Positions 45,448 to 52,516 of a DNA stretch of 64,000 nucleotides are shown here, piece after piece (the first letter of the stretch is position 1; each line of letters begins with the position of its first letter). The stretch is taken from the NCBI RefSeq assembly GCF_018918285.1, contig NZ_JAHLQF010000003.1:620001-684000 (forward strand). The letters are read 5' to 3'. The stretch comes from Clostridium mobile. Lineage in GTDB: Bacteria; Bacillota; Clostridia; Clostridiales; Clostridiaceae. The position numbers and the translations under genes were made by a program. The notes under the pieces were generated by a model. It ran no database searches and had not been told where the DNA came from. It saw only the letters and a list, made by a program, of their open reading frames with translations.

Positions 45448-46180
45448 AATTAGAGATTTAACTCTAGTCAGTATAGATAGTAATAAAACTATGGTAATTG
45501 CTTGTGATAGTTGTGGAAGCATAGGAATGAAAGAAGGAGATGCCTTAAAGGTTCCTTCAATTTTTGTAGGAAAGCTCACTTTAAGAGTAGCAATGTTTGA
45601 AGTTTTATCGTCTGGAGCTAATATTGTAGCAATTACTAATGCAGTTTGCAATGAAATGGAGCCTACAGGAAAAGAAATAATTAAAGGGATAGAAGAAGAA
45701 CTAGAATGTGCAGGAATAGATAAAATAGCGCTAAATGGGAGTACTGAAGAAAACTTTAAAACCACTTCTACTGCACTAGGTATAACTGTAGTTGGAATTG
45801 TTGATAATGCCAATTTAAAGGTAAACAATATAAAAGAAGATTGTCTACTTATATCCATAGGCATGCCTAAAGTTGGTGGAGAAATAAATTTATCAAGTAA
45901 GGATGAAGACATAGCAGATTATGATGACCTTTATAAAATGTTAGAAACTCAAGGTGTTTTTGAAATAGTGCCTGTAGGATCTAAAGGGATACTATACGAA
46001 GGTGAATTGTTGGCTAGAAATAACAATATGAATCTAAATTTAGTGGATAATATGTCTATAGATTTACATAAAACTTGTGGGCCAGCTACTGTACTCATAG
46101 CTGCAGTGAGTCATGAGGCCTATGAAAATTTAAAGACTATGAAAAGAGTAAGATTAATAGGTAAATTGAATAAAAATTAA
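45434..46180 (+). CDS. cblS: PurM/ThiL-like protein, probable alpha-ribazole kinase CblS
   Basis: This 248-residue protein has the AIR-synthase-related fold: an N-terminal ATP-binding half (VIACDSCGSIGMKEGDALKVPS), a central VGGEINLSSKDEDI-like segment, and a C-terminal HKTCGPATVLIAAVSHE. CblS phosphorylates alpha-ribazole so that cobS-type enzymes can use it, which bypasses CobT. It overlaps cblT by 14 bases, so the pair is coupled. An older annotation would be AIR synthase related protein. Confidence 0.75.
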   Translation: MKINKIRDLTLVSIDSNKTMVIACDSCGSIGMKEGDALKVPSIFVGKLTLRVAMFEVLSSGANIVAITNAVCNEMEPTGKEIIKGIEEELECAGIDKIALNGSTEENFKTTSTALGITVVGIVDNANLKVNNIKEDCLLISIGMPKVGGEINLSSKDEDIADYDDLYKMLETQGVFEIVPVGSKGILYEGELLARNNNMNLNLVDNMSIDLHKTCGPATVLIAAVSHEAYENLKTMKRVRLIGKLNKN

Positions 46181-46185
46181 AAAAA

Positions 46186-46327
46186 TTATCCGATGACTAT
46201 CATCCGTAATACTCCCATCTTCTACAAGTGAGAGATAACGGATGCTACGTCCCTGGATAAGTTCTTCTAAGCTTCAGTTGGAGTAAGTATTCCTTTAAGC
46301 AAACTCCATCTGAAGCTAAGAATCACT
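46186..46327 (+). ncRNA. Structured non-coding element between cblS and cbiK
   Basis: There are four stems. The outer TTATCC (46186-46191) pairs with GGATAA (46255-46260). Inside it CATCCGT (46201-46207) pairs with ACGGATG (46238-46244), and inside that CTCCC (46212-46216) faces GAGAG (46230-46234). Then a 20-bp hairpin with two mismatches pairs 46265-46284 (TTCTAAGCTTCAG...) with 46303-46322 (...CTGAAGCTAAGAA). There is no ORF. It may be an RNA regulator of cbiK or a small mobile/ωRNA-like repeat; I cannot assign a family. Confidence 0.6.
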
Positions 46328-46360
46328 TGATATAAGTAATGAAAGAAGGGGATGGTATTA

Positions 46361-47164
46361 ATGAGTAAAAAAGGAATATTAGTAGTAAGCTTTGGTACAA
46401 GTTATGAAGAAACGAGAAAGGTTACAATCGAAGCAATTGAAAATAGAATAAAAGAAACTTATTCTGATTATGAAGTTAGAAGAGCTTTCACATCAGGCAT
46501 GATAATTAACAAACTAAAAAAAAGAGACAACTTATATATAGATAATACTGAAGAAGCTTTAGAGAGAATGGCAAAGGAAGGGTTTGAGGAAATATATGTT
46601 CAAACTTTACATATAATGCCGGGCGAAGAATATGATGATATAAGAATTGCAGTTCATAAGGCTAGAAAGAACTTTAAAAAGTTAGTTTTAGGAAGACCAC
46701 TACTTTATAGAACCTCTGATTACAACAAGGCAGTTAAAGCTCTAAAAGGTCAGATTCCAGAAAGAGAAGAGGACCATGCTGTGGTATTCATGGGACATGG
46801 AAGCACTCATCCAGCTAACTCAACTTATTCACAATTGCAATGCATAATGGATGTGGAAGGATTCAAAAACGTATTTATAGCTAATGTGGAGGGCTTTCCT
46901 GAACTAGATGTCCTATTACCAAAGCTAAGAGAAAATAATATAAAAGAAGTTACTTTAATGCCATTTATGCTAGTAGCAGGGGATCACGCAATTAATGATA
47001 TGGCTGGTGATGAAGAGGATTCTTGGAAGACTATTTTGGAAAATGAAGGTTATAAGGTAAATATATATCTACACGGACTAGGAGAAAACAAGGAAATTCA
47101 AAATATATTTATACAGCATCTTCAAGATTGTATAGATGGAAATCCATTGATGAAAGAAGAATAG
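46361..47164 (+). CDS. cbiK: Anaerobic cobalt chelatase
   Basis: This protein of about 267 residues inserts Co2+ into sirohydrochlorin without ATP. ILVVSFGTSYEETRKVTIEAIE at the N terminus, the metal-binding LHIMPGEEYDDI, FMGHGSTHPANSTYSQLQ and MLVAGDHAINDMAGDEEDSW contain the catalytic histidines. There is no signal peptide, so it is cytoplasmic. I chose the ATG at 46361 because AAGGGGATG precedes it. Confidence 0.95.
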   Translation: MSKKGILVVSFGTSYEETRKVTIEAIENRIKETYSDYEVRRAFTSGMIINKLKKRDNLYIDNTEEALERMAKEGFEEIYVQTLHIMPGEEYDDIRIAVHKARKNFKKLVLGRPLLYRTSDYNKAVKALKGQIPEREEDHAVVFMGHGSTHPANSTYSQLQCIMDVEGFKNVFIANVEGFPELDVLLPKLRENNIKEVTLMPFMLVAGDHAINDMAGDEEDSWKTILENEGYKVNIYLHGLGENKEIQNIFIQHLQDCIDGNPLMKEE

Positions 47165-47490
47165 TAAGTATTAAAAATTTAGTAAAAGCCAAAAATGAGA
47201 AGAATTAAATTTATTAATAAAGGAAATAATTTAACTGTAAATGTTGAAGAGAAATAAACAGAAATTATAATTAATTTCAAATATTTCATAAAAGAAGTAT
47301 TTTACCATATATTTCATAGAAAATACGGTTGAATTATGATATAATCGTTTACGAGTAGGAGGTTTAAATTTACTCCTATATGGACTTAATTAAACTTATA
47401 AAGGACTGCTTTTTTCTATACAATACTTATTAAAATGAGCATTGTAAAAGTTAGTCGACGGACAAAAACTTTTGAAAGAAGGGATTTATT
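47165..47490 (+). promoter_or_regulatory. 326-base leader region of the first cobO: promoter and hairpins
   Basis: An extended -10 box TGATATAAT (47337-47345) has only a poor -35. After it come TAGGAG...CTCCTA (about 47356-47373), a hairpin TACAAT (47419-47424) with ATTGTA (47441-47446) plus four inner pairs, and AAAAGTT (47446-47452) with AACTTTT (47467-47473) just before the ribosome site. No cobalamin-riboswitch B12 box is present. The first 170 bases hold nothing I can name apart from a 20-codon open frame at about 47196 that lacks a ribosome site. Confidence 0.45.
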
Positions 47491-48009
47491 ATGGAAAATA
47501 AGGGGTATATACAAGTATACACTGGAAATGGTAAGGGGAAAACTACTGCATCATTAGGGCTTTCACTTAGAGCAGTTTGTGCAGGAAAGAAAGTTTTTTT
47601 TGGTCAATTTACAAAAGGTATGAAATATAGCGAGCTTGAAGCTGTTAAAATCTTACCTAACTTTGAAATGGAACAGTTTGGCAGAAATGCTTTTATATTT
47701 GGAAAACCAACAAAAGCTGATATTGAAGAAGCTAAAAAAGGTTTAAAAAGAGCGGAAGAAGTTTTAACTTGTGGAGACTATGACGTAGTAGTACTTGATG
47801 AAATAAATATAGCTTTATTTTATGAATTATTTACAGTTCAAGAAGTTTTAGAACTTATTGAAAAGAAAGCTGAAAAAACTGAATTGATTTTAACAGGAAG
47901 ATATGCTCCACAAGAAATCATAGATAGAGCAGACTTAGTTACAGAAATGAGAGAAATTAAACATTACTATACTCAAGGAGTACCTTGTAGAGTAGGTATT
48001 GAAAACTAG
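47491..48009 (+). CDS. cobO: Cob(I)yrinic acid a,c-diamide adenosyltransferase, copy 1
   Basis: This 172-residue enzyme of the CobA/CobO/BtuR type adenosylates corrinoids. GYIQVYTGNGKGKTTASLGL is the P-loop; VVLDEINIALFYELF is Walker B; LTGRYAPQEIIDRADLVTEM is the conserved C-terminal block. It is about two thirds identical to the next gene, so the two are tandem duplicates. GAAGGGA precedes the ATG. Confidence 0.95.
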   Translation: MENKGYIQVYTGNGKGKTTASLGLSLRAVCAGKKVFFGQFTKGMKYSELEAVKILPNFEMEQFGRNAFIFGKPTKADIEEAKKGLKRAEEVLTCGDYDVVVLDEINIALFYELFTVQEVLELIEKKAEKTELILTGRYAPQEIIDRADLVTEMREIKHYYTQGVPCRVGIEN

Positions 48010-48052
48010 TTTTATAGTTAAAAGCTGAGAATTAAGATTTAAATTTAAAGAA

Positions 48053-48085
48053 AGGGATTTTTGCAAGACAAAAATCCCTGTTTTA
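48053..48085 (+). terminator. Terminator or attenuator between the two cobO copies
   Basis: AGGGATTTTTG (48053-48063) pairs perfectly with CAAAAATCCCT (48069-48079), followed by GTTTT. It would stop most transcripts of copy 1, so copy 2 is expressed by read-through or from an unseen promoter. Confidence 0.75.
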
Positions 48086-48108
48086 ATATAAGGGGGAAGG
48101 GTATTATT

Positions 48109-48627
48109 ATGGAAAATAAGGGGTATATTCAAGTTTATACAGGAAACGGCAAGGGAAAGACTACAGCAGCATTAGGATTAACTCTAAGAGCTATTTGTGC
48201 AGGGAAAAAAGTATTTTTAGGTCAATTTGTAAAAGGAATGAGATATAGCGAGTTAAAAGCAGTTGAATATTTACATAACTTAACAATTGAACAGTTCGGG
48301 AAGAATTGCTTTATATACAATGAGCCAACACAAGATGACATAGATAGAGCTATAAGAGGACTTAAAAGATGTGAAGAAGTAATAAATTCTGGAGAATATG
48401 ACATTATAATTTTAGATGAGATAAATATTGCTTTATTCTATAACTTATTTACATCAAAAGAAGTTATAGATATATTGGACAAAAAACCTGAGAATACTGA
48501 AATTATAATAACAGGAAGATATGCTCCACAAGAGATAATAGATAGAGCAGATTTAGTAACTGAAATGGGAGAAATAAAGCACTATTACTATAAAGGAGTT
48601 AAGGTGAGGAAAGGAATAGAAAATTAG
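48109..48627 (+). CDS. cobO: Cob(I)yrinic acid a,c-diamide adenosyltransferase, copy 2
   Basis: This 172-residue paralogue of the preceding gene keeps the same P-loop (VYTGNGKGKTTAALGL), Walker B (IILDEINIALFYNLF) and TGRYAPQEIIDRADLVTEM. Differences cluster in the middle (VEYLHNLTIEQFGKNCFIYNEPTQDD) and the C-terminal tail. AAGGGGGAAGGG precedes the ATG at 48109. Keeping both suggests different substrates (for example, cobyrinate diamide versus salvaged cobinamide or cobalamin) or dosage. Confidence 0.94.
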   Translation: MENKGYIQVYTGNGKGKTTAALGLTLRAICAGKKVFLGQFVKGMRYSELKAVEYLHNLTIEQFGKNCFIYNEPTQDDIDRAIRGLKRCEEVINSGEYDIIILDEINIALFYNLFTSKEVIDILDKKPENTEIIITGRYAPQEIIDRADLVTEMGEIKHYYYKGVKVRKGIEN

Positions 48628-48656
48628 TTAATAACTATAATAATTAGCAAAACATA

Positions 48657-48685
48657 TTGAATAAATAGTAGTTATATAATATAAT
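48657..48685 (+). promoter_or_regulatory. Promoter of the riboswitch-controlled uptake operon
   Basis: TTGAAT (48657-48662), a 17-bp spacer and a perfect TATAAT (48680-48685) lie about 25 bases before the riboswitch. Confidence 0.8.
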
Positions 48686-48704
48686 AAAATAAGTATTAAA
48701 ATTG

Positions 48705-48908
48705 TATATTTATGTTATTAGGTGCTACCTTAAACCGGTAGTTAAAAGGGAAAGTGGTGAAAATCCACTACAGCCCACCGTTACTGTGATGTAGATGAAA
48801 CCTTGAATTAAGTCACTGGATAAAAAATTATCTGGGAAGGCAAGGGAGTAAGATGAAACTAAGTCAGGAAACCTGCCTAGTAAATGTTGATTCTTTCGGA
48901 GGGAAAGA
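48705..48908 (+). promoter_or_regulatory. Adenosylcobalamin riboswitch controlling the surface capture/ECF operon
   Basis: The aptamer contains TTAGGTGC near 48718, AAAGGGAAAGTGGTGAAAAT, CTACAGCCCACCGTTACTG and the B12 box AAGTCAGGAAACCTGCCT (48861-48878). A hairpin TCTTTC-GGAGG-GAAAGA (48892-48908) follows; the same CTTTCGGnGGGAAAG motif follows riboswitch 1, fitting the L13 element that docks on L5. A terminator is positioned downstream, so the system is off when coenzyme B12 is plentiful. Confidence 0.95.
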
Positions 48909-48973
48909 TACATACACAGCTAATGGGAATATTTTAGCCATATTTATGGTGAAATGTTACATTGAATTATTCT

Positions 48974-48997
48974 AAGAACCCTTCTGGGTTCTTTTTT
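48974..48997 (+). terminator. Riboswitch-controlled terminator before the lipoprotein gene
   Basis: AAGAACCC (48974-48981), a TTCT loop and GGGTTCTT (48986-48993) form a perfect stem that runs into TTTT. It is the classic off-state terminator of the expression platform. Confidence 0.9.
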
Positions 48998-49049
48998 ATG
49001 TGTCCATATGTGTTTTGTCCCTTTGAATTCTGTGAGAGGGGGTGGAACA

Positions 49050-49865
49050 ATGAAGATGTTAAAAAAAATCATACCAATTGCAATGCTTTTCTTAATATGT
49101 TTTTTTACTATATCATGTGGAGGTAAAAAAACGTCAAATTCTACATTAAGTAATTCTAATATAGCGGTATCTCAAGATATAAATCATAAAGATAAGGTAG
49201 CAGCTGAAGATAATAAGTTAACTAAAAATAATGAGTTAACTAAAGATAATAATGAAGCTAATACTAAAAATCACAAAGATGAATTAAAGGATAGTAATGC
49301 GTCAAATAAAACGGAGAAAAATAGTGATGATGTAAAGACTAAAGAAAATAATTCAAATAGCAACGCTAATAAAAAAGATATTAAATCTAATAAAAGTATA
49401 GAAAATAAATTAAATACTGAAAAAAGTGAACCAAACAGTAAAAAAGTAGAGCTAGATAAGTCAGTACCGAAGGAAGATAAAAAGAAAAAAGATTCATTTA
49501 CCCTAATAATAGCAAAAGAATCAAAAGGATATACTGGTAAAGAGCCTGAAATACTTGTAGAAAAAGATGTGGAGATATCAGAAGATAAAAACGCTATGAC
49601 ATATCTTAGGGAAAATTCAGATATTAGAGATAAGGGCGGATTTATATATGAAATAAATGAAATACGTAGTATTTATCCAATTCCAGCATCTAAGAAAACT
49701 GATGAGCAAAAGAAATTAGGAGTACTAGGGGTAGATTGGTTTATATATTTAAATGGTGAAAAAACATCAGTAGGTGCTAATGATGTGTACCTTAATCCAG
49801 GAGATGAATTGCTACTTGATTATCATGAATGGGATAAAAGAGAATTTTCATCGGAGACACAATAA
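49050..49865 (+). CDS. DUF4430 lipoprotein, probable corrinoid-binding surface protein
   Basis: This lipoprotein has about 271 residues. A signal peptide ends in a lipobox-like TISC (Cys near residue 24), so the protein is membrane-anchored. Residues about 30-150 are a flexible, charged N/K/D/E/S-rich stalk. The C-terminal 110 residues form a DUF4430 (transcobalamin C-terminal-like) domain with DWFIYLNGEKTSVGANDVYLNPGDELLLDYHEW. I chose the ATG at 49050, after GAGAGGGGG. It is the first gene after the cobalamin riboswitch, which suggests a role as the membrane-proximal corrinoid binder that hands ligand to the ECF transporter. Confidence 0.85.
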   Translation: MKMLKKIIPIAMLFLICFFTISCGGKKTSNSTLSNSNIAVSQDINHKDKVAAEDNKLTKNNELTKDNNEANTKNHKDELKDSNASNKTEKNSDDVKTKENNSNSNANKKDIKSNKSIENKLNTEKSEPNSKKVELDKSVPKEDKKKKDSFTLIIAKESKGYTGKEPEILVEKDVEISEDKNAMTYLRENSDIRDKGGFIYEINEIRSIYPIPASKKTDEQKKLGVLGVDWFIYLNGEKTSVGANDVYLNPGDELLLDYHEWDKREFSSETQ

Positions 49866-49911
49866 ATTAAAAAGTTTATTAAAACAAATGATTATAAAAA
49901 GGGAGGATAAT

Positions 49912-52506
49912 ATGAACAAAAAGTTATTAAGTAAAATAGCTATAACTATGTTCACTATGACGTCATTATTATTTACAAATTCGTCGGTGACTTATGCTCA
50001 AAATGCAAAAAGTAGGGTTTATGGAAAAGACAGAATAGAAACTTCTATTGAAATAAGTAAAGAGGGGTGGAAGACAGGCTCACAGACTGCCATAATAGCT
50101 CAGGGTTATAATTACGCAGATGCATTATGTGCAGCGCCCTTAGCTAAAAAATATAATGCCCCAATAATGCTCACATCACAATACTCATTAAGTGAAGATA
50201 TAATAAAAGAGCTTAAAAGATTAAATGTGAAAAATGTTTATATAATAGGAGGACCTAAAGTAGTTTCAGAAAAGGTTGATGAGCAATTAAAAAGTATAAA
50301 CATAACTAATATAACACGTTTATATGGAGATACAAGGTATGAGACTTCTCTTAAAATCGCAGATCAACTAGGTAGTGTTAACGAAGTTTTCATAACATCA
50401 GCAAATGGATATGCAGATAGCCTTTCAGTTGCAGCTATTGCAGCTAAAAAAGGAGCACCAATAATATTTGCAGATAAAAATGAATTAAAGCAGCCTGTAA
50501 AACAATATATTAATAAAGTTAATCCGAAAAAAGTTTTTGTTATAGGTGGAGAAGGCGCCATTTCAAACAATGCTATAAAAGGAATAAACAATGTAGAAAG
50601 AATAAGTGGACAAGACAGATTTGAGACAAATGAAAAGGTATTACAAAGCTTTAAAAATGATATTATTTTTGAAAATGTTTATGTGGTACAGGGAGCAGGT
50701 CCAAAAGGAAACGAATTTGCAGATGCCCTTTCATGTTCAGCATTAGCAGCACAAAAGGCAGCACCAATAATATTAACAAATAAAGACATAACACCAGATT
50801 TAAAGAATTTTGTAAATGATAACATAACATCTTTAAGTAATATAATTGCTATAGGTGGAGAGGACGTAGTTCCATCAAGTATATTGGATAAGATAGAAAC
50901 TGACGTAGAAGTAACAGAAATTAATAAAGATAACTCAATTTTTGGAGAGGAAAAAACTAAAAAAGTTATAAATGGAGATTTAACAGTAAAAGCCGATAAA
51001 GTAACTTTGCAAAATTTACAGGTCAAGGGAGTATTGATAGTAGATCCTGGTGAAAAAGGTTCAATAGATATTAAGAATGTAACTGCTAACACTATAGTAG
51101 TAAAATCAGGTGGAGAAAATAGTATTCATTTATTAAATTCTAAAGCTCACAATTTAATAGTTGATAGTAAAAATAATGTAGGAATTGAGTTAAAGGAAAG
51201 TAGTAATATAAATAATACTAGTGTTAAGAGTAATGCAATATTAGATAATGTTAGAGGTAATTTTGGAAATGTATTAATTCAAAATAAATCAGATTCAACT
51301 GAAAACAAAGTGGTGCTTAAAGGAAAATTTGATAAAACAGTTGATATTATTGGTAAAGCGAATGTAGATTTTAAAGGTGACTTTTCTGAAGTAAAAGTAG
51401 CTAGTGAAGCAAAACTAAATATAGAAAAAGACTCTAAAGTAGAAAAAATATCTGCTAATAGTAAATGTAATATAAAAGTTAAAGATGGAGCAACTGTAAA
51501 CAAAGTAGAAAAAGGAGTCAAAGATGTAGAAATAGATGGTGATGTAAAAGATGTAACAAGCACTGACAAGGGAAATGGGACACCCCCTGGTGAGGGAGAA
51601 AAAACAACAGGTAGTGATTCATTCACATTAGTAATATCAAAAGGTAATGGAAGCTCAGAATTAAAAAAAGAAACTTTAAAAATCAAGGACAATAATAATG
51701 CAATGAATTATTTAAAGAGTATTGCATCTGTCACAGAAAAGGGAGGACTAATCACTGGAATAGATGGAATTTCAAATAAAACTTTAAAAGAACTTTCAGA
51801 AGAGCAAAGAAAAAGAGGAATAATAGGAGAAGACTGGTTTATATATTTAAATGGCTCAAAGACATCTGAAGGGGCTGATGGAGTTTATCCAAAAGCTGGA
51901 GATACATTGAAGTTTGATTATCACGAATGGGATTGGCGGGATCTTGCACCAGATGAAAGTGTAATGCCAATAAAAATTTCAAGAGTACCTAATAGCATAA
52001 AGGCAGGGGAGAATTTTGAAGTAAGAGCTACTTGTGTATATAAACCAGTATATGATGCTGTAGTTAAAGTTGACGGAAAAGAAGTAGCAAGAACAGATAT
52101 GGACGGATGTGCAACTATAACAATTAATTCCACTGGAAAGCATACAGTATCTGTTGAAAAAGAAAGTGGAAAAGATGAAAAGACAATTGAAGTAACACCA
52201 AATGGTAGTTCAGGTGGCGATAATGGTGGTGACAATGGTGGAGAAATAGATCCAGAAAAACCTTTAGATAATGCATTTAAGATGACTAGCAATGGTGATA
52301 AAGTTCAGATGAAAATTACCAATGAGGAAAACGGAGAAATTACAATAACATTGTATGATTCAAATAATTCATTAGTATATATTGGACAAGATACTCTAAA
52401 CAATGGAGCAGTGAAATTTAATACAGTGTTAGATAATGGAAAGTATTATGGATTTTATAAATTTAAAAATAAAGAAAAAGTTAAAGTAGAATTTGAAATT
52501 AAGTAA
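49912..52506 (+). CDS. Cell-wall-binding (CWB2) protein with beta-helix-like and DUF4430 domains
   Basis: This secreted protein has 864 residues. A signal peptide (about 1-30) is followed by three cell-wall-binding repeat 2 units (RVYGKDRIETSIEIS, RLYGDTRYETSLKIA, RISGQDRFETNEKVL and the paired IIGG/VIGGEGA strands) to about residue 340. A repetitive strand-rich, beta-helix-like region (about 350-560) follows. DUF4430 comes next (about 565-680) with DWFIYLNGSKTSEGADGVYPKAGDTLKFDYHEWDW, then an Ig-like domain, a GGDNGGDNGGE linker and a C-terminal domain. I chose the ATG at 49912, after GGGAGGA. It probably displays a corrinoid-binding domain in the S-layer or wall. Confidence 0.85.
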   Translation: MNKKLLSKIAITMFTMTSLLFTNSSVTYAQNAKSRVYGKDRIETSIEISKEGWKTGSQTAIIAQGYNYADALCAAPLAKKYNAPIMLTSQYSLSEDIIKELKRLNVKNVYIIGGPKVVSEKVDEQLKSINITNITRLYGDTRYETSLKIADQLGSVNEVFITSANGYADSLSVAAIAAKKGAPIIFADKNELKQPVKQYINKVNPKKVFVIGGEGAISNNAIKGINNVERISGQDRFETNEKVLQSFKNDIIFENVYVVQGAGPKGNEFADALSCSALAAQKAAPIILTNKDITPDLKNFVNDNITSLSNIIAIGGEDVVPSSILDKIETDVEVTEINKDNSIFGEEKTKKVINGDLTVKADKVTLQNLQVKGVLIVDPGEKGSIDIKNVTANTIVVKSGGENSIHLLNSKAHNLIVDSKNNVGIELKESSNINNTSVKSNAILDNVRGNFGNVLIQNKSDSTENKVVLKGKFDKTVDIIGKANVDFKGDFSEVKVASEAKLNIEKDSKVEKISANSKCNIKVKDGATVNKVEKGVKDVEIDGDVKDVTSTDKGNGTPPGEGEKTTGSDSFTLVISKGNGSSELKKETLKIKDNNNAMNYLKSIASVTEKGGLITGIDGISNKTLKELSEEQRKRGIIGEDWFIYLNGSKTSEGADGVYPKAGDTLKFDYHEWDWRDLAPDESVMPIKISRVPNSIKAGENFEVRATCVYKPVYDAVVKVDGKEVARTDMDGCATITINSTGKHTVSVEKESGKDEKTIEVTPNGSSGGDNGGDNGGEIDPEKPLDNAFKMTSNGDKVQMKITNEENGEITITLYDSNNSLVYIGQDTLNNGAVKFNTVLDNGKYYGFYKFKNKEKVKVEFEIK

Positions 52507-52516
52507 TGCATAGGAA

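Larger units (their letters stand above)
48628..49049. other. 422-base gap: promoter, second cobalamin riboswitch and terminator
   Basis: It contains a promoter (48657-48685), a cobalamin riboswitch aptamer with P13-like hairpin (48705-48908), a hairpin GCTAA...TTAGC (about 48918-48940) and a strong terminator (48974-48997). No gene is visible. Confidence 0.85.

Noticed and set aside
45412-45912. 166-codon minus-strand frame opposite cblS
   Set aside because: It is antisense to a conserved PurM-like gene, has a biased Ser/Ile composition, and lacks a ribosome site.
47196-47258. 20-codon frame (MRRIKFINKGNN...) after cbiK
   Set aside because: It looks protein-like, but there is no ribosome site and nothing continues the sequence in other frames, so neither a gene nor a pseudogene can be supported.
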